Assembly: GCF_017912555.1 (NCBI RefSeq)
Contig: NZ_JAERSD010000018.1
Span: 24,841-88,840, forward strand
Direction of reading: 5' to 3'
Length of the DNA stretch: 64,000 nt
DNA from: Bacillus sp. REN3
GTDB lineage: Bacteria; Bacillota; Bacilli; Bacillales; Cytobacillaceae
Shown one piece after another: positions 52,919 through 63,813 of this stretch. The notes under the pieces were generated by a model. The model had not been told where the DNA came from. It did no database searches and saw nothing but the letters and a program-made list of their open reading frames with translations. Each line of letters opens with the position of its first letter. Position 1 is the stretch's first letter. The position numbers and the translations under genes were made by a program.

Positions 52919-53050
52919 TTAAAATAATCGGTCGATTCTTCTTCGCAGCTTCCTCATTTGCCTGCCCGAAACAATTTTATTGTTGGTGGCATAATTGTAA
53001 GCTGCCATCCCAGCACCTAATGCCAGGATCGAGGTTAACATTCTGTTCAT
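52919..53050 (-). CDS. yrzQ: YrzQ-like small protein (DUF3918)
   Basis: 43 residues: MNRMLTSILALGAGMAAYNY then a basic tail ending MRKLRRRIDRLF. Start ATG 53050 after GAGGTGAGG. Matches the YrzQ pattern of Bacillus, encoded in the same neighbourhood. Function unknown. Confidence 0.8.
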   Translation of the reverse strand: MNRMLTSILALGAGMAAYNYATNNKIVSGRQMRKLRRRIDRLF

Positions 53051-53074
53051 GCGCCTCACCTCTAACGATTATTT

Positions 53075-53269
53075 TTACAAGCCGCCGTATTGCCGTTGAT
53101 CTTCATCGAACAAGTCATCAAGGGAACTCAATGTTCCATCTTCCTCGACCTGATGGGTATGGATCAGCCCGTGTGAAAGGGAGAGTTCAATATAGCAATT
53201 CCAGCAATAATATTGATTGATGCCGATTTTGCCTATATCCTTGCTCTGGCAATTTGGACATGTTAACAT
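53075..53269 (-). CDS. Zinc-ribbon small protein
   Basis: 64 residues with two CxxC pairs (CPNCQSKD and CWNC, about 4 and 22) forming a zinc ribbon, and an acidic tail (LDDLFDEDQ). Start ATG 53269 after GAGGTG; the GTG at 53278 lies in that site. It follows yrrD closely. No function known. Confidence 0.75.
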   Translation of the reverse strand: MLTCPNCQSKDIGKIGINQYYCWNCYIELSLSHGLIHTHQVEEDGTLSSLDDLFDEDQRQYGGL

Positions 53270-53279
53270 GCGGGACACC

Positions 53280-53756
53280 TCATCTCGTTTTTACATTGAC
53301 GATGATGGCATCCTTTCCGATTGCAGGCGGACCAACGGGCTTGACTACACGCTTTCCATTCGCGATATCCGAAAAAAAGCCATCCGTGATTTCATACCCT
53401 ACAATCGTGCCCAATTCTTCCAGAAAATATACATCATCCAGCAATCCTAATTGTTCACCTTCACCCGAAAACAGCTGTTTTCCAGCAAGGCTTTGCTGGT
53501 GCTTGAAGGTATATTCAGGATCTGTCTCCAGTGTTTCGATGGCTGACCGGTCTTGAACCATGATCCCATCCCAGCCGTAAGAAGCAACCTGTGGAAGTCT
53601 CAGCAGACAGGTCCTCTTGATGAACGTACCTGTTTTTACAAGTAAGCCTACCACACTTCCACTGCCCGAGATGCTTACATCACAAACTTCGCCCATTTTT
53701 TGCCCGCTTGCCAGTTCATAAACAGGAAGACCTTTTAAAAGTGAAAATGTCCGCAA
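53280..53756 (-). CDS. yrrD: PRC-barrel protein YrrD
   Basis: 158 residues with two PRC-barrel units: LRTFSLLKGLPVYELASGQKMGEVCDV and GKQLFSGEGEQLGLLDDVYFLEELGTIVGYEI. Start TTG 53756, behind AAAGGCGG, gives the MRTFSLLKG start of the B. subtilis protein; ATG 53780 has no site. Role unknown. Confidence 0.85.
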   Translation of the reverse strand: MRTFSLLKGLPVYELASGQKMGEVCDVSISGSGSVVGLLVKTGTFIKRTCLLRLPQVASYGWDGIMVQDRSAIETLETDPEYTFKHQQSLAGKQLFSGEGEQLGLLDDVYFLEELGTIVGYEITDGFFSDIANGKRVVKPVGPPAIGKDAIIVNVKTR

Positions 53757-53782
53757 AAGTGTTCCCGCCTTTCCGAACACCT

Positions 53783-56236
53783 TTAGTTTCCGCCGTCCTC
53801 CATGAAATCATAAGGGGTAACGTTTTCCATGCCGATCATCGGGTCAGCCTCCAGCATGACTTTCAAATAATCTGTTTCATGCCTGAAAGATTTATCGCTT
53901 TTTGCGATTTTTTCTTCAATCCGTCCATGATGCTCTCCTGCATCCCCATTCAGTACCGGAAGCATTTCCTTAAGTTTTTCCACAAGCGTTGTGTTTCGCT
54001 GAGTATCCTCTCTGCGCTGCACGCCGATCTTCATAGCTTCCTCTTCGCCGACAAGGATGAGGAATTGTTTGCTTCTTGTGATAGCAGTATAAATAAGGTT
54101 CCTCCGCAGCATCCTGTAATAGCTTTTGACAACAGGAAGGACAACAATTGGAAATTCACTGCCTTGCGCCTTATGTACAGAGCAGCAATAAGCATGGGTA
54201 ATTTGCGAAAGGTCAGTCCTGTTATACGTCACTTCAATGCCATCAAATGAAACGACCAGCTGGTCCTGTTTTTCCGTGTTTTCCTTTGCATAAAAAATCG
54301 CAACGATTTCCCCCATATCCCCATTGAAGACATTCGCTTCAGGCTGGTTGACAAGCTGCAACACTTTATCTCCGACACGGTACTTCACATCACCGAAAGC
54401 CAGTTCCTTCCGAGAGCCATCCGGGTTAGGGTTGAAAAGTTCCTGCAGCAGTTCATTAAGTCGGTCTATCCCTGCCGGACCACGGTACATAGGGGCAAGC
54501 ACCTGGATGTTTTTAGGTGAATACCCCTTCTTCTTCGCATTTGCTACAACTTTTTCCACTACTTGGGGAATCTGGCTCGTGCTGCATTTGATAAAGGATC
54601 GATCAGGCTGTTGGACAGTAATATCATCAGGAAGGTAGCTGTTTTTTATCTGATGGGCAAGCTCGATGATCGAAGAGCCTTCCGCCTGTCTGTAGATATC
54701 AGTCAGCCTTACAGTCGGGATCCTGCCGGAATCAAGCAAATCCTTCAGCACCTGTCCCGGCCCTACCGACGGAAGTTGGTCTTCATCGCCGACTACGATT
54801 ACCTGGATATTGTCCGGGAGCGATTTGAACAGCTGATGGGCAAGCCAGATATCGACCATTGATGTTTCGTCGATTATCAAAATTTTCCCTTCAAGCGGCT
54901 GGTTTTCATCATGTTCAAAACCTTCCGCACCATTCCAGCGCAGCAAGCGATGGATCGTCACTGCCGGAAGCCCGGTTGATTCGGTCATCCTTTTCGCAGC
55001 ACGGCCTGTTGGCGCCGCCAGCAGGAATGGATAGGGCTCGTCTTTTTTATAATCCTTCGGATCAAGGGAACAGCCATGAAGCTCTGCGTATAGTTCAACA
55101 ATCCCCTTGATGACTGTTGTCTTCCCTGTTCCCGGCCCTCCAGTCAAAATCAGCATCGGCGACATCAACGCCGTCTGGATCGCTTCCTTCTGGCTTGCCC
55201 CATACTGGACACCAAGCCGCTCCTCAAGATTCCCAAGGGCAATCAGAAATTCCGATTCAGGAAATTGGTTTTCGTACTCTGTCTGTTCAAGGATCCTCTT
55301 GATATTCGTGACCAGGCCTTTCTCGGAAAAGTAAAGCGAAGGCAAGTAAATCCTTTGGTCATCAGCCACCAATTTACCTTCCTCGCCAAGCTTGATGATT
55401 TCCTTTGAAATGTCGGTGTACTCAATTTCAATCTTTTGGTTATCCTCGAGGAGTGTCTTGACTTCTGTCAGGAGTATTTCGGCATCCATATAGACGTGCC
55501 CGCCCTGGATACTGGAATTCTCAAGGGTATACAGGCAGGCTGCCTTGATCCTGTCAGGGTGGTTGCCAGTAAGCCCGAGCTGGCTGCCAAGTTCATCCGC
55601 CCGGCCAAAGCCGATTCCTTCTATATCTTCAACCAGCTTATAGGGATTATTCTGAATCACTTCGATCGCTTGTTCTTTGTACACCTGGTAAATCTTCATC
55701 GAAAGCTGTGGGCCAAAGCCGTACTGGTTCAGGGCGACCATCACCTGCTCAAGTCCCTGGTGCTCCATTAACGTGTCATACAGCTCTTTTGCTTTTTCGG
55801 GTGAAAGCTTCGGAACCTGATCAAGCAGCGAAGGATTTTCAATAATCCGTGTTATCGCCCTTTCTCCAAGCGTTTCAACGATTTTTTCAGCTGTCTTCTT
55901 GCCGATCCCCTTAAACAGATCGCTCGATAAATAACTGATGATCCCCTGTTTCGACTGCGGCAGATCCTTGCGGAAATGGGTAGCATGGAACTGAAGCCCA
56001 AACTTCGGATGCTCCTTTACTTCCCCAAAGAAAATATACGTCTCCTGCTCATGGATCCGGGGGAAATATCCGGTGATGACCGCTTCCTTGTCCTCATACT
56101 GCTCATTTGTTTCTTCTACTCTGATCCTGAGAACAGTATAAAGATTTTGTTCATTATGGAAAATCGTGACAAGATGCTTGCCCTTCATGTATTTTCCCTG
56201 TTCGGAAAACAGATCAAGTGAGTCTTGCTTCTCCAC
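53783..56236 (-). CDS. recD2: RecD2 DNA helicase
   Basis: 5'-3' superfamily 1 helicase acting in replication restart and repair. 817 residues: N-terminal helix-hairpin-helix part (GIGKKTAEKIVETLG), Walker A in LTGGPGTGKTTVIKG (about residue 370), Walker B-like IIDETSMVD, and C-terminal helicase motif YTAITRSKQFLILVG. Start GTG 56236 after GGGGAG. Confidence 0.95.
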   Translation of the reverse strand: MEKQDSLDLFSEQGKYMKGKHLVTIFHNEQNLYTVLRIRVEETNEQYEDKEAVITGYFPRIHEQETYIFFGEVKEHPKFGLQFHATHFRKDLPQSKQGIISYLSSDLFKGIGKKTAEKIVETLGERAITRIIENPSLLDQVPKLSPEKAKELYDTLMEHQGLEQVMVALNQYGFGPQLSMKIYQVYKEQAIEVIQNNPYKLVEDIEGIGFGRADELGSQLGLTGNHPDRIKAACLYTLENSSIQGGHVYMDAEILLTEVKTLLEDNQKIEIEYTDISKEIIKLGEEGKLVADDQRIYLPSLYFSEKGLVTNIKRILEQTEYENQFPESEFLIALGNLEERLGVQYGASQKEAIQTALMSPMLILTGGPGTGKTTVIKGIVELYAELHGCSLDPKDYKKDEPYPFLLAAPTGRAAKRMTESTGLPAVTIHRLLRWNGAEGFEHDENQPLEGKILIIDETSMVDIWLAHQLFKSLPDNIQVIVVGDEDQLPSVGPGQVLKDLLDSGRIPTVRLTDIYRQAEGSSIIELAHQIKNSYLPDDITVQQPDRSFIKCSTSQIPQVVEKVVANAKKKGYSPKNIQVLAPMYRGPAGIDRLNELLQELFNPNPDGSRKELAFGDVKYRVGDKVLQLVNQPEANVFNGDMGEIVAIFYAKENTEKQDQLVVSFDGIEVTYNRTDLSQITHAYCCSVHKAQGSEFPIVVLPVVKSYYRMLRRNLIYTAITRSKQFLILVGEEEAMKIGVQRREDTQRNTTLVEKLKEMLPVLNGDAGEHHGRIEEKIAKSDKSFRHETDYLKVMLEADPMIGMENVTPYDFMEDGGN

Positions 56237-56262
56237 ATAACTCCCCTCTTTCCCTGCAAAAC

Positions 56263-56919
56263 CTAAAGTTCTTGGCCCTCGATCAGTTTCTTTCCCTGGA
56301 TAGCCAACAGGTGGCCAGGCTGTATTTCAAGAGTGCGGTTGAACAGCTCGAGTGCCTTTTCCCCTTCTTCCTTGAACCCGTAAGCGACGCCAAGATTGTA
56401 TAGAGCGTCCGGATTTTTCGGATCGAATTTGGCCGCCTTCTCAAGGCTTTCGATTGCTTCATCAATGAAACCTTCACGAGCAAGGCAGAGTCCATATTGG
56501 AAGCTGGCTTCCGCATCCCCTTCCAACACCTCGGCGGCCCGCTGCAAATAAGGCAGTGCCAGTCTGTTGTTCCCCAGCTGGACAAGGCACATGCCCAGCA
56601 TGAAATAGCTGTCGCCGCTCGCAAGTCCTTTTTTAAGCGCGATTTCAAACATATTTTTTGCTTCCTGGAAATTTTGCTGTTCATAGTAGAGTGTGCCTTT
56701 GCTGTAATATGCCGCGCTTGCATTTTCGTCAAGGCTGATGGCCTTATTGTAAAAATTCAGCGCTCTTTCACTGTCGCCGACCGCTGTCAGGACGTTTCCA
56801 AAATTTATGTATGCAACAGGATCTGCAGGTGCCTCTTCGATGGCATCCATAAAAGCCTTCGCTGCTTCTTCCCATTTTCCATCCTTCATGAATTGAATTC
56901 CGGTCTGGTTTTTATCCAA
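56263..56919 (-). CDS. yrrB: Tetratricopeptide-repeat protein YrrB
   Basis: About 218 residues made of five to six TPR units (for example AYINFGNVLTAVGDSERALNFYNKAI). Protein-protein interaction scaffold, partner unknown; in B. subtilis it is next to recD2 and trmU as here. Start taken as TTG 56919, eight bases after GGAG; GTG 56928 is possible but close to that site. Confidence 0.88.
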   Translation of the reverse strand: MDKNQTGIQFMKDGKWEEAAKAFMDAIEEAPADPVAYINFGNVLTAVGDSERALNFYNKAISLDENASAAYYSKGTLYYEQQNFQEAKNMFEIALKKGLASGDSYFMLGMCLVQLGNNRLALPYLQRAAEVLEGDAEASFQYGLCLAREGFIDEAIESLEKAAKFDPKNPDALYNLGVAYGFKEEGEKALELFNRTLEIQPGHLLAIQGKKLIEGQEL

Positions 56920-56985
56920 TTTCACCACTCCAATCTTCTGACAAGTATACCATAATCATGTTGATTTTTTTCCCTTGGTTCAAGA

Positions 56986-57024
56986 AACAACCCCCAGCGA
57001 AAGCAAGTCCGCCGGGGGTTGAAA
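56986..57024 (-). terminator. Terminator after mnmA
   Basis: CAACCCCC-GCG pairs with CGC-GGGGGTTG around a nine-base loop; T-rich but broken run follows on the minus strand. Confidence 0.75.
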
Positions 57025-57029
57025 TCGGC

Positions 57030-58145
<1,116 letters not shown>

Positions 58146-58194
58146 TCATTCACCTCTCTCCATCTTCTCTTTGATGGTTTTCCGTGATTGGAAG

Positions 58195-59340
58195 CTACTG
58201 CCTTGTTAGCCTTTTTACGATTTTTGCCGTTTCTTCAGCAGCTTTGCCAATCTGTTCTTTTGTATTATTTAATCCGAAGCTGAATCGGATCGAGTTTGTT
58301 AATCGGTCTGATTCTTTTCCGAACATGGCGACCAGGACATGTGATGGATCAATCGATCCAGCCGTGCAAGCCGAACCACTCGATGCAGCTATTCCCGACA
58401 GATCCAAATTGACGAGCATCGCTTCGACATTTGTCCCTGGAAAGCTTAAGTTTAAAATATGCGGCAGTGATATATCAAGCTTTCCGTTTAGATGGAAATA
58501 AACTCCTTTTTCTTTCAGCTTATCCAAAAAAATGTTCCTGAATTCTTCATAGATTCGGCGCTTGTTGTCCTGCTCGCTGATCGATACCCTTACAGCTTCG
58601 CGGAAACCTGCAATCGCGGCGACATTTTCCGTCCCTGCCCTCCGCTTCTTTTCCTGCTCCCCGCCGAAAAGCTGGCGCGCTATCTTGATGCCATCCCGGA
58701 TATACAAAAAACCTGCTCCTTTAGGTCCATTGATTTTATGCGCGGAAACAGACAACAAATCCACCTGCAGTCCCTCGACATCCAATGGTTCAATCCCATA
58801 TGCCTGGACTGCATCCGTATGGAAAACAGCCTGGTGTTCCGAAAGCAGCTGCCCGATTTCGCGGATTGGCTGGATGGTGCCGACCTCATTATTGCTATGC
58901 ATGATTGTAACAAGGATCGTATCATCCCTTAATGCCTTGGCAACAGCATCAGCAGAAACCCGCCCTGTTTCATCGACTGGAAGGTATGTGACCTCAAAGC
59001 CTCGTCTCTCTAACTCTTCACAACTGTGCAGGACAGCATGATGTTCGAATTGCGTCGTGATAATATGCTGGCCTTTGTCCCTATTCTTTTCGGCATAGCC
59101 GATGATCGCCAGGTTATCGGCTTCTGTCCCGCCGCTCGTGAATATAATGTTATTTGACTTTGCTCTGATGCTGTCAGCCAGTTCCTGGCGGGTCTCATCC
59201 AGTATTTTCCTTGCTTCGCGTCCGAAATGGTGTATGCTGGACGGGTTCCCGAACTCCGCCTCCATCACCTTTACCATCGCAGCCAAAACTTCTGGATGCA
59301 GCGGTGTTGTTGCTGCATGGTCTAAATAAATTCTCTCCAC
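58195..59340 (-). CDS. yrvO: Cysteine desulfurase YrvO (NifS/IscS family)
   Basis: PLP enzyme that takes sulfur from cysteine for tRNA thiolation. 381 residues: ERIYLDHAATTPLHPEV start, PLP lysine in SVSAHKINGPKG (about 202), active-site cysteine in SSGSACTAGS (about 325). Start GTG 59340 (MERIYLD as in B. subtilis), after AGAGAGGG. Between cymR and mnmA. Confidence 0.96.
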   Translation of the reverse strand: MERIYLDHAATTPLHPEVLAAMVKVMEAEFGNPSSIHHFGREARKILDETRQELADSIRAKSNNIIFTSGGTEADNLAIIGYAEKNRDKGQHIITTQFEHHAVLHSCEELERRGFEVTYLPVDETGRVSADAVAKALRDDTILVTIMHSNNEVGTIQPIREIGQLLSEHQAVFHTDAVQAYGIEPLDVEGLQVDLLSVSAHKINGPKGAGFLYIRDGIKIARQLFGGEQEKKRRAGTENVAAIAGFREAVRVSISEQDNKRRIYEEFRNIFLDKLKEKGVYFHLNGKLDISLPHILNLSFPGTNVEAMLVNLDLSGIAASSGSACTAGSIDPSHVLVAMFGKESDRLTNSIRFSFGLNNTKEQIGKAAEETAKIVKRLTRQ

Positions 59341-59380
59341 TATCAATACCCTCTCTTCCTCTTCAGAAGATTATACGATT

Positions 59381-59803
59381 TCAAATATAGAACATATAGG
59401 CATCAGATTCACCAAAGTCATCCGAATGATTAGCCAAATCCTCTATTGTCGTGTTATCAAGGACATCCTTGACAGCATCCCTGATCCGGATCCAGAGTTC
59501 ACGTTTTGCGGGCTCTTCGTTTTCGATTCCCTCAACCGGGCTGATTGGTCCCTCAAGGACACGGATGATGTCCCCAGCAGTTATCTTGGACGGTTCATTT
59601 CCAAGTATATAACCTCCATATGCTCCCCTGATACTTTTGACCAATCCGGCATTCCTCAGCGGTGCAACCAATTGTTCCAGATAATGTTCCGACAGATCAT
59701 TCATCTGGGCGATTGACTTCAGGGAAACAGGACCTTCGCCGTATTTCTTGGCGAGTTCGATCATGATCGTAAGCCCATAGCGGCCTTTGGTTGAGATTTT
59801 CAT
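59381..59803 (-). CDS. cymR: Cysteine metabolism repressor CymR
   Basis: Rrf2-family master repressor of cysteine and sulfur genes, acting with CysK. 140 residues: MKISTKGRYGLTIMIELAKKYGEGP, LSEHYLEQLVAPLRNAGLVKSIRGAYGGY (winged helix) and PAKRELWIRIRDAV. No Fe-S cysteines, as expected of CymR rather than IscR. Upstream of yrvO. Confidence 0.96.
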   Translation of the reverse strand: MKISTKGRYGLTIMIELAKKYGEGPVSLKSIAQMNDLSEHYLEQLVAPLRNAGLVKSIRGAYGGYILGNEPSKITAGDIIRVLEGPISPVEGIENEEPAKRELWIRIRDAVKDVLDNTTIEDLANHSDDFGESDAYMFYI

Positions 59804-60005
59804 AAAAAAACACCTCTATCTATTTTTTCTTTGCCAGATTTATTATTTATGCCCCTGTGGGCATGTTCTTATATAAATTTTAACAAAAATCCTTAGTCCA
59901 TAGGTAGGCTTTTGCCATTATAGCATAAATTGCATGGCACATGCTTGTTGACGGCATTCATGTTATTGTATAGTTACGAATCTATGTACTAATGGAGCGA
60001 TGAGA

Positions 60006-61313
60006 ATGAACCTTAAGCCACTTGCCTACAGGATGCGGCCGAAGACAATCGACGAAATCATCGGCCAGCAGCATCTTGTAGCTGAAGGAAAAATAATCAA
60101 TAGAATGGTAAAAGCGCGGCAGTTATCCTCCATGATCCTATACGGCCCGCCTGGCATCGGCAAAACTTCGATTGCCAGCGCAATCGCCGGGAGCACCAAA
60201 TTTGCGTTCAGGACGCTGAATGCTGTCACAAACAATAAAAAGGATATGGAAATTGTGGCAGCAGAGGCAAAGATGTCTGGAAAAGTGATCCTGCTCCTTG
60301 ATGAAGTCCACCGGCTTGATAAAGCAAAGCAGGATTTTCTGCTCCCTTACCTGGAAAATGGGATGATTGTCCTGATTGGCGCTACAACGAGCAATCCATA
60401 CCATGCGATCAATCCGGCAATCCGCAGCCGCTGTCAAATCTTCGAGTTGAAGCCTCTGGAGCCTGAGGATGTGAGAATCGCTTTGAAAAGGGCGATCGTT
60501 GATGAGGAAAGAGGGCTGGGAAATCTTAAAATCAACATTTCAGAGAAGGCTCTTACGCATTTTTCGACTGCCTCCAATGGAGATGTCCGCAGTTCATTGA
60601 ATGCATTGGAGCTCGCAGTGCTATCGACTGAACCAGATGGGGATGGAGTCCTTTCTATCGATGAGCAGGCAGCAGAGGAATGCATGCAGAAAAAAAGCCT
60701 TGCCCATGATAAGGATGGTGATGCCCATTATGACGTCCTCTCAGGCTTCCAAAAATCGATCAGGGGCAGCGACGTCAATGCTGCCCTTCACTATCTTGGA
60801 AGATTAATCGAAGCCGGCGACCTTGTCAGTATCAACAGGAGACTACTTGTCATAGCATATGAAGATATCGGTCTGGCAAGCCCCCAGGCTGGACAGAGGA
60901 CCCTCGCTGCCATCGAAGCTGCAGAAAGGCTCGGTTTTCCCGAAGCCAGGATTCCTCTTGCCAATGCGGTCATCGAACTTTGTCTGTCGCCAAAATCTAA
61001 CTCCGCCTATACGGCGATTGATTCCGCCCTTGCTGATATTCGCACGGGCATCAGCGGTGAAGTCCCCAACCATCTTCGGGATGCCCACTACAAGGGGGCC
61101 AAGGCTCTTGGCAGGGGAATCGATTATCTGTATCCGCATGATTATGAGGGTGGCTGGGTGAAGCAGCAATACCTTCCGGACAGGATTAAAAACAAGGTAT
61201 ATTACAAACCTAAAAAGACCGGGAAATTTGAGCATGCCCTCTCGGCCATCTATGATAAAATACTCGGAAGAACAAAAAGCTCGAGTGCCTCGTCCAGCCC
61301 CGACAGGAATTAG
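60006..61313 (+). CDS. rarA: Replication-associated recombination protein RarA (MgsA)
   Basis: AAA+ ATPase acting at stalled replication forks. 435 residues: LAYRMRPKTIDEIIGQQHL, Walker A YGPPGIGKTSIASAIA (about 49-64), Walker B LLLDEVHRLDKAK, sensor GATTSNPYHAIN, and the C-terminal MgsA domain. Start ATG 60006, eight bases after GGAG. Divergent from cymR. Confidence 0.95.
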   Translation: MNLKPLAYRMRPKTIDEIIGQQHLVAEGKIINRMVKARQLSSMILYGPPGIGKTSIASAIAGSTKFAFRTLNAVTNNKKDMEIVAAEAKMSGKVILLLDEVHRLDKAKQDFLLPYLENGMIVLIGATTSNPYHAINPAIRSRCQIFELKPLEPEDVRIALKRAIVDEERGLGNLKINISEKALTHFSTASNGDVRSSLNALELAVLSTEPDGDGVLSIDEQAAEECMQKKSLAHDKDGDAHYDVLSGFQKSIRGSDVNAALHYLGRLIEAGDLVSINRRLLVIAYEDIGLASPQAGQRTLAAIEAAERLGFPEARIPLANAVIELCLSPKSNSAYTAIDSALADIRTGISGEVPNHLRDAHYKGAKALGRGIDYLYPHDYEGGWVKQQYLPDRIKNKVYYKPKKTGKFEHALSAIYDKILGRTKSSSASSSPDRN

Positions 61314-61447
61314 ACTACCCGCGAGGAGGCATGTCATCTGCCGCCACAGCAGGACGGCTGATCACTTTAAGGCTAGGCGCTATAGCTGTACCAAAAAGCA
61401 CCCATAGCTATCGACAATCGACACCCATGGATCTGCTATTTCCTATA
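61314..61447. repeat. Repeat-like gap after rarA
   Basis: No gene. Positions 61366-61385 hold a TAGGCGCTATAGCTG block like the dispersed repeat at 20180-20200. Confidence 0.4.
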
Positions 61448-61498
61448 TAGGCAAAAAAAAAGCGGACAGGCCACATCAAACTGGCCTTCCGCTTTTTC
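61448..61498. terminator. Bidirectional terminator between rarA and yrvM
   Basis: AAAGCGGACAGGCCA pairs with TGGCCTTCCGCTTT (one mismatch); nine A before and five T after. Confidence 0.9.
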
Positions 61499-62258
61499 AA
61501 TCGTTCACGCGTTGGATCTTGATATCCTTCAAAAGCTCCCTGACGACATGGCTTGCCATGATCAGGCCTGCGGCAGAAGGGACAAATGCGTTGGAGGATG
61601 GCGGCATTTTCGCTTTCCTTATTTCCGCATGATCATTTCCAACTTCTTTCCGAACATCTTCCCTGATCACAATTGGGCTTTCGTCAGAGAAAACGACTGG
61701 TATTCCTTTCTTGATTCCCTCTTTTCTTAAGCGGGTGCGCATGACTTTCGCAATCGGATCGGTATGCGTTTTGAAGATATCGGCAATCATGAAGCGGGTT
61801 GGGTCCATCTTGTTGGCCGCTCCCATGCTGGAAATCATCGGAATCCCCCGCTTCTGGCATTCCTTGATCAAGTGAATCTTGTAAGAAATTGTGTCGGAAG
61901 CATCCACAACAAAATCCAATCCATAGCTGAAAAATTGTTCATATGTTTCTTCAGTGTAGAACATTTTGAGATCGATGACCTCGCAGTCTGGATTAATGTC
62001 TTTGATCCTGTCGCGCATCACTTCAACCTTCGGCTTGCCTACTGTGGACAGCAGCGCAATCAACTGGCGGTTGACATTCGTGATATCGACATCATCCTTG
62101 TCGACCAGCACGAGCTTGCCTACACCTGACCTCGCAAGCGCCTCTGCCGCAAATGAACCCACACCGCCAATCCCGAGCACTGCGACAGTACTATTTTTCA
62201 ATATATCAAGGCCCTCTTTGCCGATGGCCAGTTCATTCCTGGAAAATTGATGAAGCAT
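61497..62258 (-). CDS. tcdA: tRNA threonylcarbamoyladenosine dehydratase (TcdA, YrvM)
   Basis: E1-like enzyme that cyclises t6A at tRNA position 37. 253 residues: nucleotide-binding GIGGVGSFAAEALARSGVG (about 29-47), VDKDDVDITNVNRQ, DASDTISYKIHL and the C-terminal PSAAGLIMASHVVREL. Start ATG 62258 after GGAGTGG; GTG 62267 lies in that site. Confidence 0.94.
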   Translation of the reverse strand: MLHQFSRNELAIGKEGLDILKNSTVAVLGIGGVGSFAAEALARSGVGKLVLVDKDDVDITNVNRQLIALLSTVGKPKVEVMRDRIKDINPDCEVIDLKMFYTEETYEQFFSYGLDFVVDASDTISYKIHLIKECQKRGIPMISSMGAANKMDPTRFMIADIFKTHTDPIAKVMRTRLRKEGIKKGIPVVFSDESPIVIREDVRKEVGNDHAEIRKAKMPPSSNAFVPSAAGLIMASHVVRELLKDIKIQRVND

Positions 62259-62532
62259 CTGTCCCACTCCAAACGTAAAAAATTCTTAACTTTTTTATAC
62301 CCGTTTTTGAATATATCATACTCACAGTCAAAAACAAGTATTTTTATAGGAATTAAGGTGTATAGCCGGCTAGCTCACCCCTGTTGCCTTTTCTTTTGGC
62401 TATATCAAAATTGGCTGTTAAGTTCCGCTCCAAACTATCCTGAATTCAAAAATCAATATCGGTCTTTAACCTGGCCTTTTTTTAAGGCTCTACCCTGAAA
62501 ACCCCCTTTAACGATAAAAAAGCAAAAAAGGG
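62259..62532. other. Gap upstream of tcdA
   Basis: No gene. It should hold the tcdA promoter. GGCTGTTAAGTTCCGCTCC near 62411-62429 resembles the repeat start at 63864-63884. Confidence 0.4.
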
Positions 62533-63813
62533 AAGGGGGGCTAAAGGACAGTGTATAATTTTTTTAAAAAAATGCCCATCTTTTCATACTTTGTATTAGG
62601 CACTAGATTTTTGAAGATCGACTTCATAACCTAGTGTCTTTAGTTTTTTTAATGCTCTTCTTACCAATGTTTCTTCCCTTCGTTTGTCAAAATAGTCAGC
62701 ACCCAACTCCTGATATGCTTCCTTGTTTTTTAGGATGTGGTAAACAATCTTGATGACTCCATGACCTATGGCAACAGCTGCGCGGAGGGAAACCGGCTCA
62801 TATCCAGGCCAAGTTCCGCAACTAGATGTTCTGCAGTCCTTCGCCCAACACCTGGTATGGTCATGATTCGTAAGAGGTCTTCTTCGAAGGGGGCAAGTCG
62901 TTTCGACACTTCCTGATCCAGCACTTTGATTTGTTCATCAATAAAATCCAAGTGTTTCAGTTGAAGTTCCCACATCAATTGTTGGTGTGGTCCCACGACG
63001 CCCATCAGGGCATATTCCAGCTGCTCCCTCTTTTCCTTCAGTTTTCCTTTTGCCAATTTGGCCAAGGATGCCGCATCCGTTTCCCTCGAAATCATCGCCT
63101 CAATCATCAACCTTCCAGAAACACCGACAACTGAACTTGCCACGGAACTAAGTTTAATGTTGGCTCCCTCAAGCACCTTCTGAAGCCTATTGACTTCTCG
63201 TGTACGCTCTTCCACGGCTACTCCGATATCTGACGAGTTCCCGCAACTCTCTTTGTTCACGAGAAGGGATAAAGCTTCCTCTTAGAAGTCCATGCCGTAA
63301 CAGATCACAGATCCATTCAGCGTCCTTGACGTCTGTCTTCCTGCCAGGAACCGCTTTGATGTGCTGGGCGTTGACGACCATCAAATCTAAATCGGTACAT
63401 TCAAGCACATTGTATACTGGTTTCCAGTAAACGCCTGTGCTCTCCATTGCCACGATTGTACAGTTACGGCCTTTAATCCAGTCAAGGAGATGGAGAAGAT
63501 CTTTGGTCATCGTTCCAAACGTGCGAATTTCCTTCGCGATAGGAGTTGCCACACATCCTACAATGGTATCCTTATGGATATCCAAACCGCATGCATAAGG
63601 ATTTAAAACTCTCATATTTAACACCTCGTTTATAAGGATTGCGGTTGGTGCAACAACCTATTAAGTGGGCAATCTACCCTGCGTACTTCCATAAAGGAGC
63701 AACAATCATATGTGCACCAGGCGTTGGGGTCCGTCTGTTAATAGAGCTCGAAGCATCACAGAGCCATGACCTCTTGACGCCAACCGCAATAACTTTATTG
63801 ACAAGGGGGGCTA
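62533..63813 (-). mobile_element. IS110-family insertion sequence, defective
   Basis: About 1.27 kb between two copies of the 11-bp direct repeat AAGGGGGGCTA (62533-62543 and 63803-63813), with a broken IS110 transposase inside. IS110 elements have no long inverted ends, as here. The non-coding stretch before the transposase start (63616-63802) is where this family encodes its guide (bridge) RNA. Confidence 0.7.
62596..63615 (-). pseudogene. IS110-family transposase, frameshifted and internally deleted
   Basis: N-terminal DEDD domain MRVLNPYACGLDIHKDTIVGC, AMESTGVYWKPVYN and DVKDAEWICDLLRHGLL is in one frame to about 63225. A one-base shift leads to VEERTREVNRLQKVLEGANIK and the middle domain IPGVGRRTAEHLVAELG. 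After MSRFPSAQ the frame ends at 62766; the C-terminal RAAVAIGHGVIKIVYHILKNK and ELGADYFDKRRE follow in another frame to 62596. The conserved block normally between these (WAGVCPG type) is missing, so an internal deletion is likely. Start ATG 63615 after GAGGTG. Confidence 0.85.

Noticed and set aside
62259..62532. 6S RNA gene expected near yrvM/aspS in Bacillus
   Set aside because: The gap next to tcdA shows no long imperfect hairpin with the central bubble of 6S RNA.
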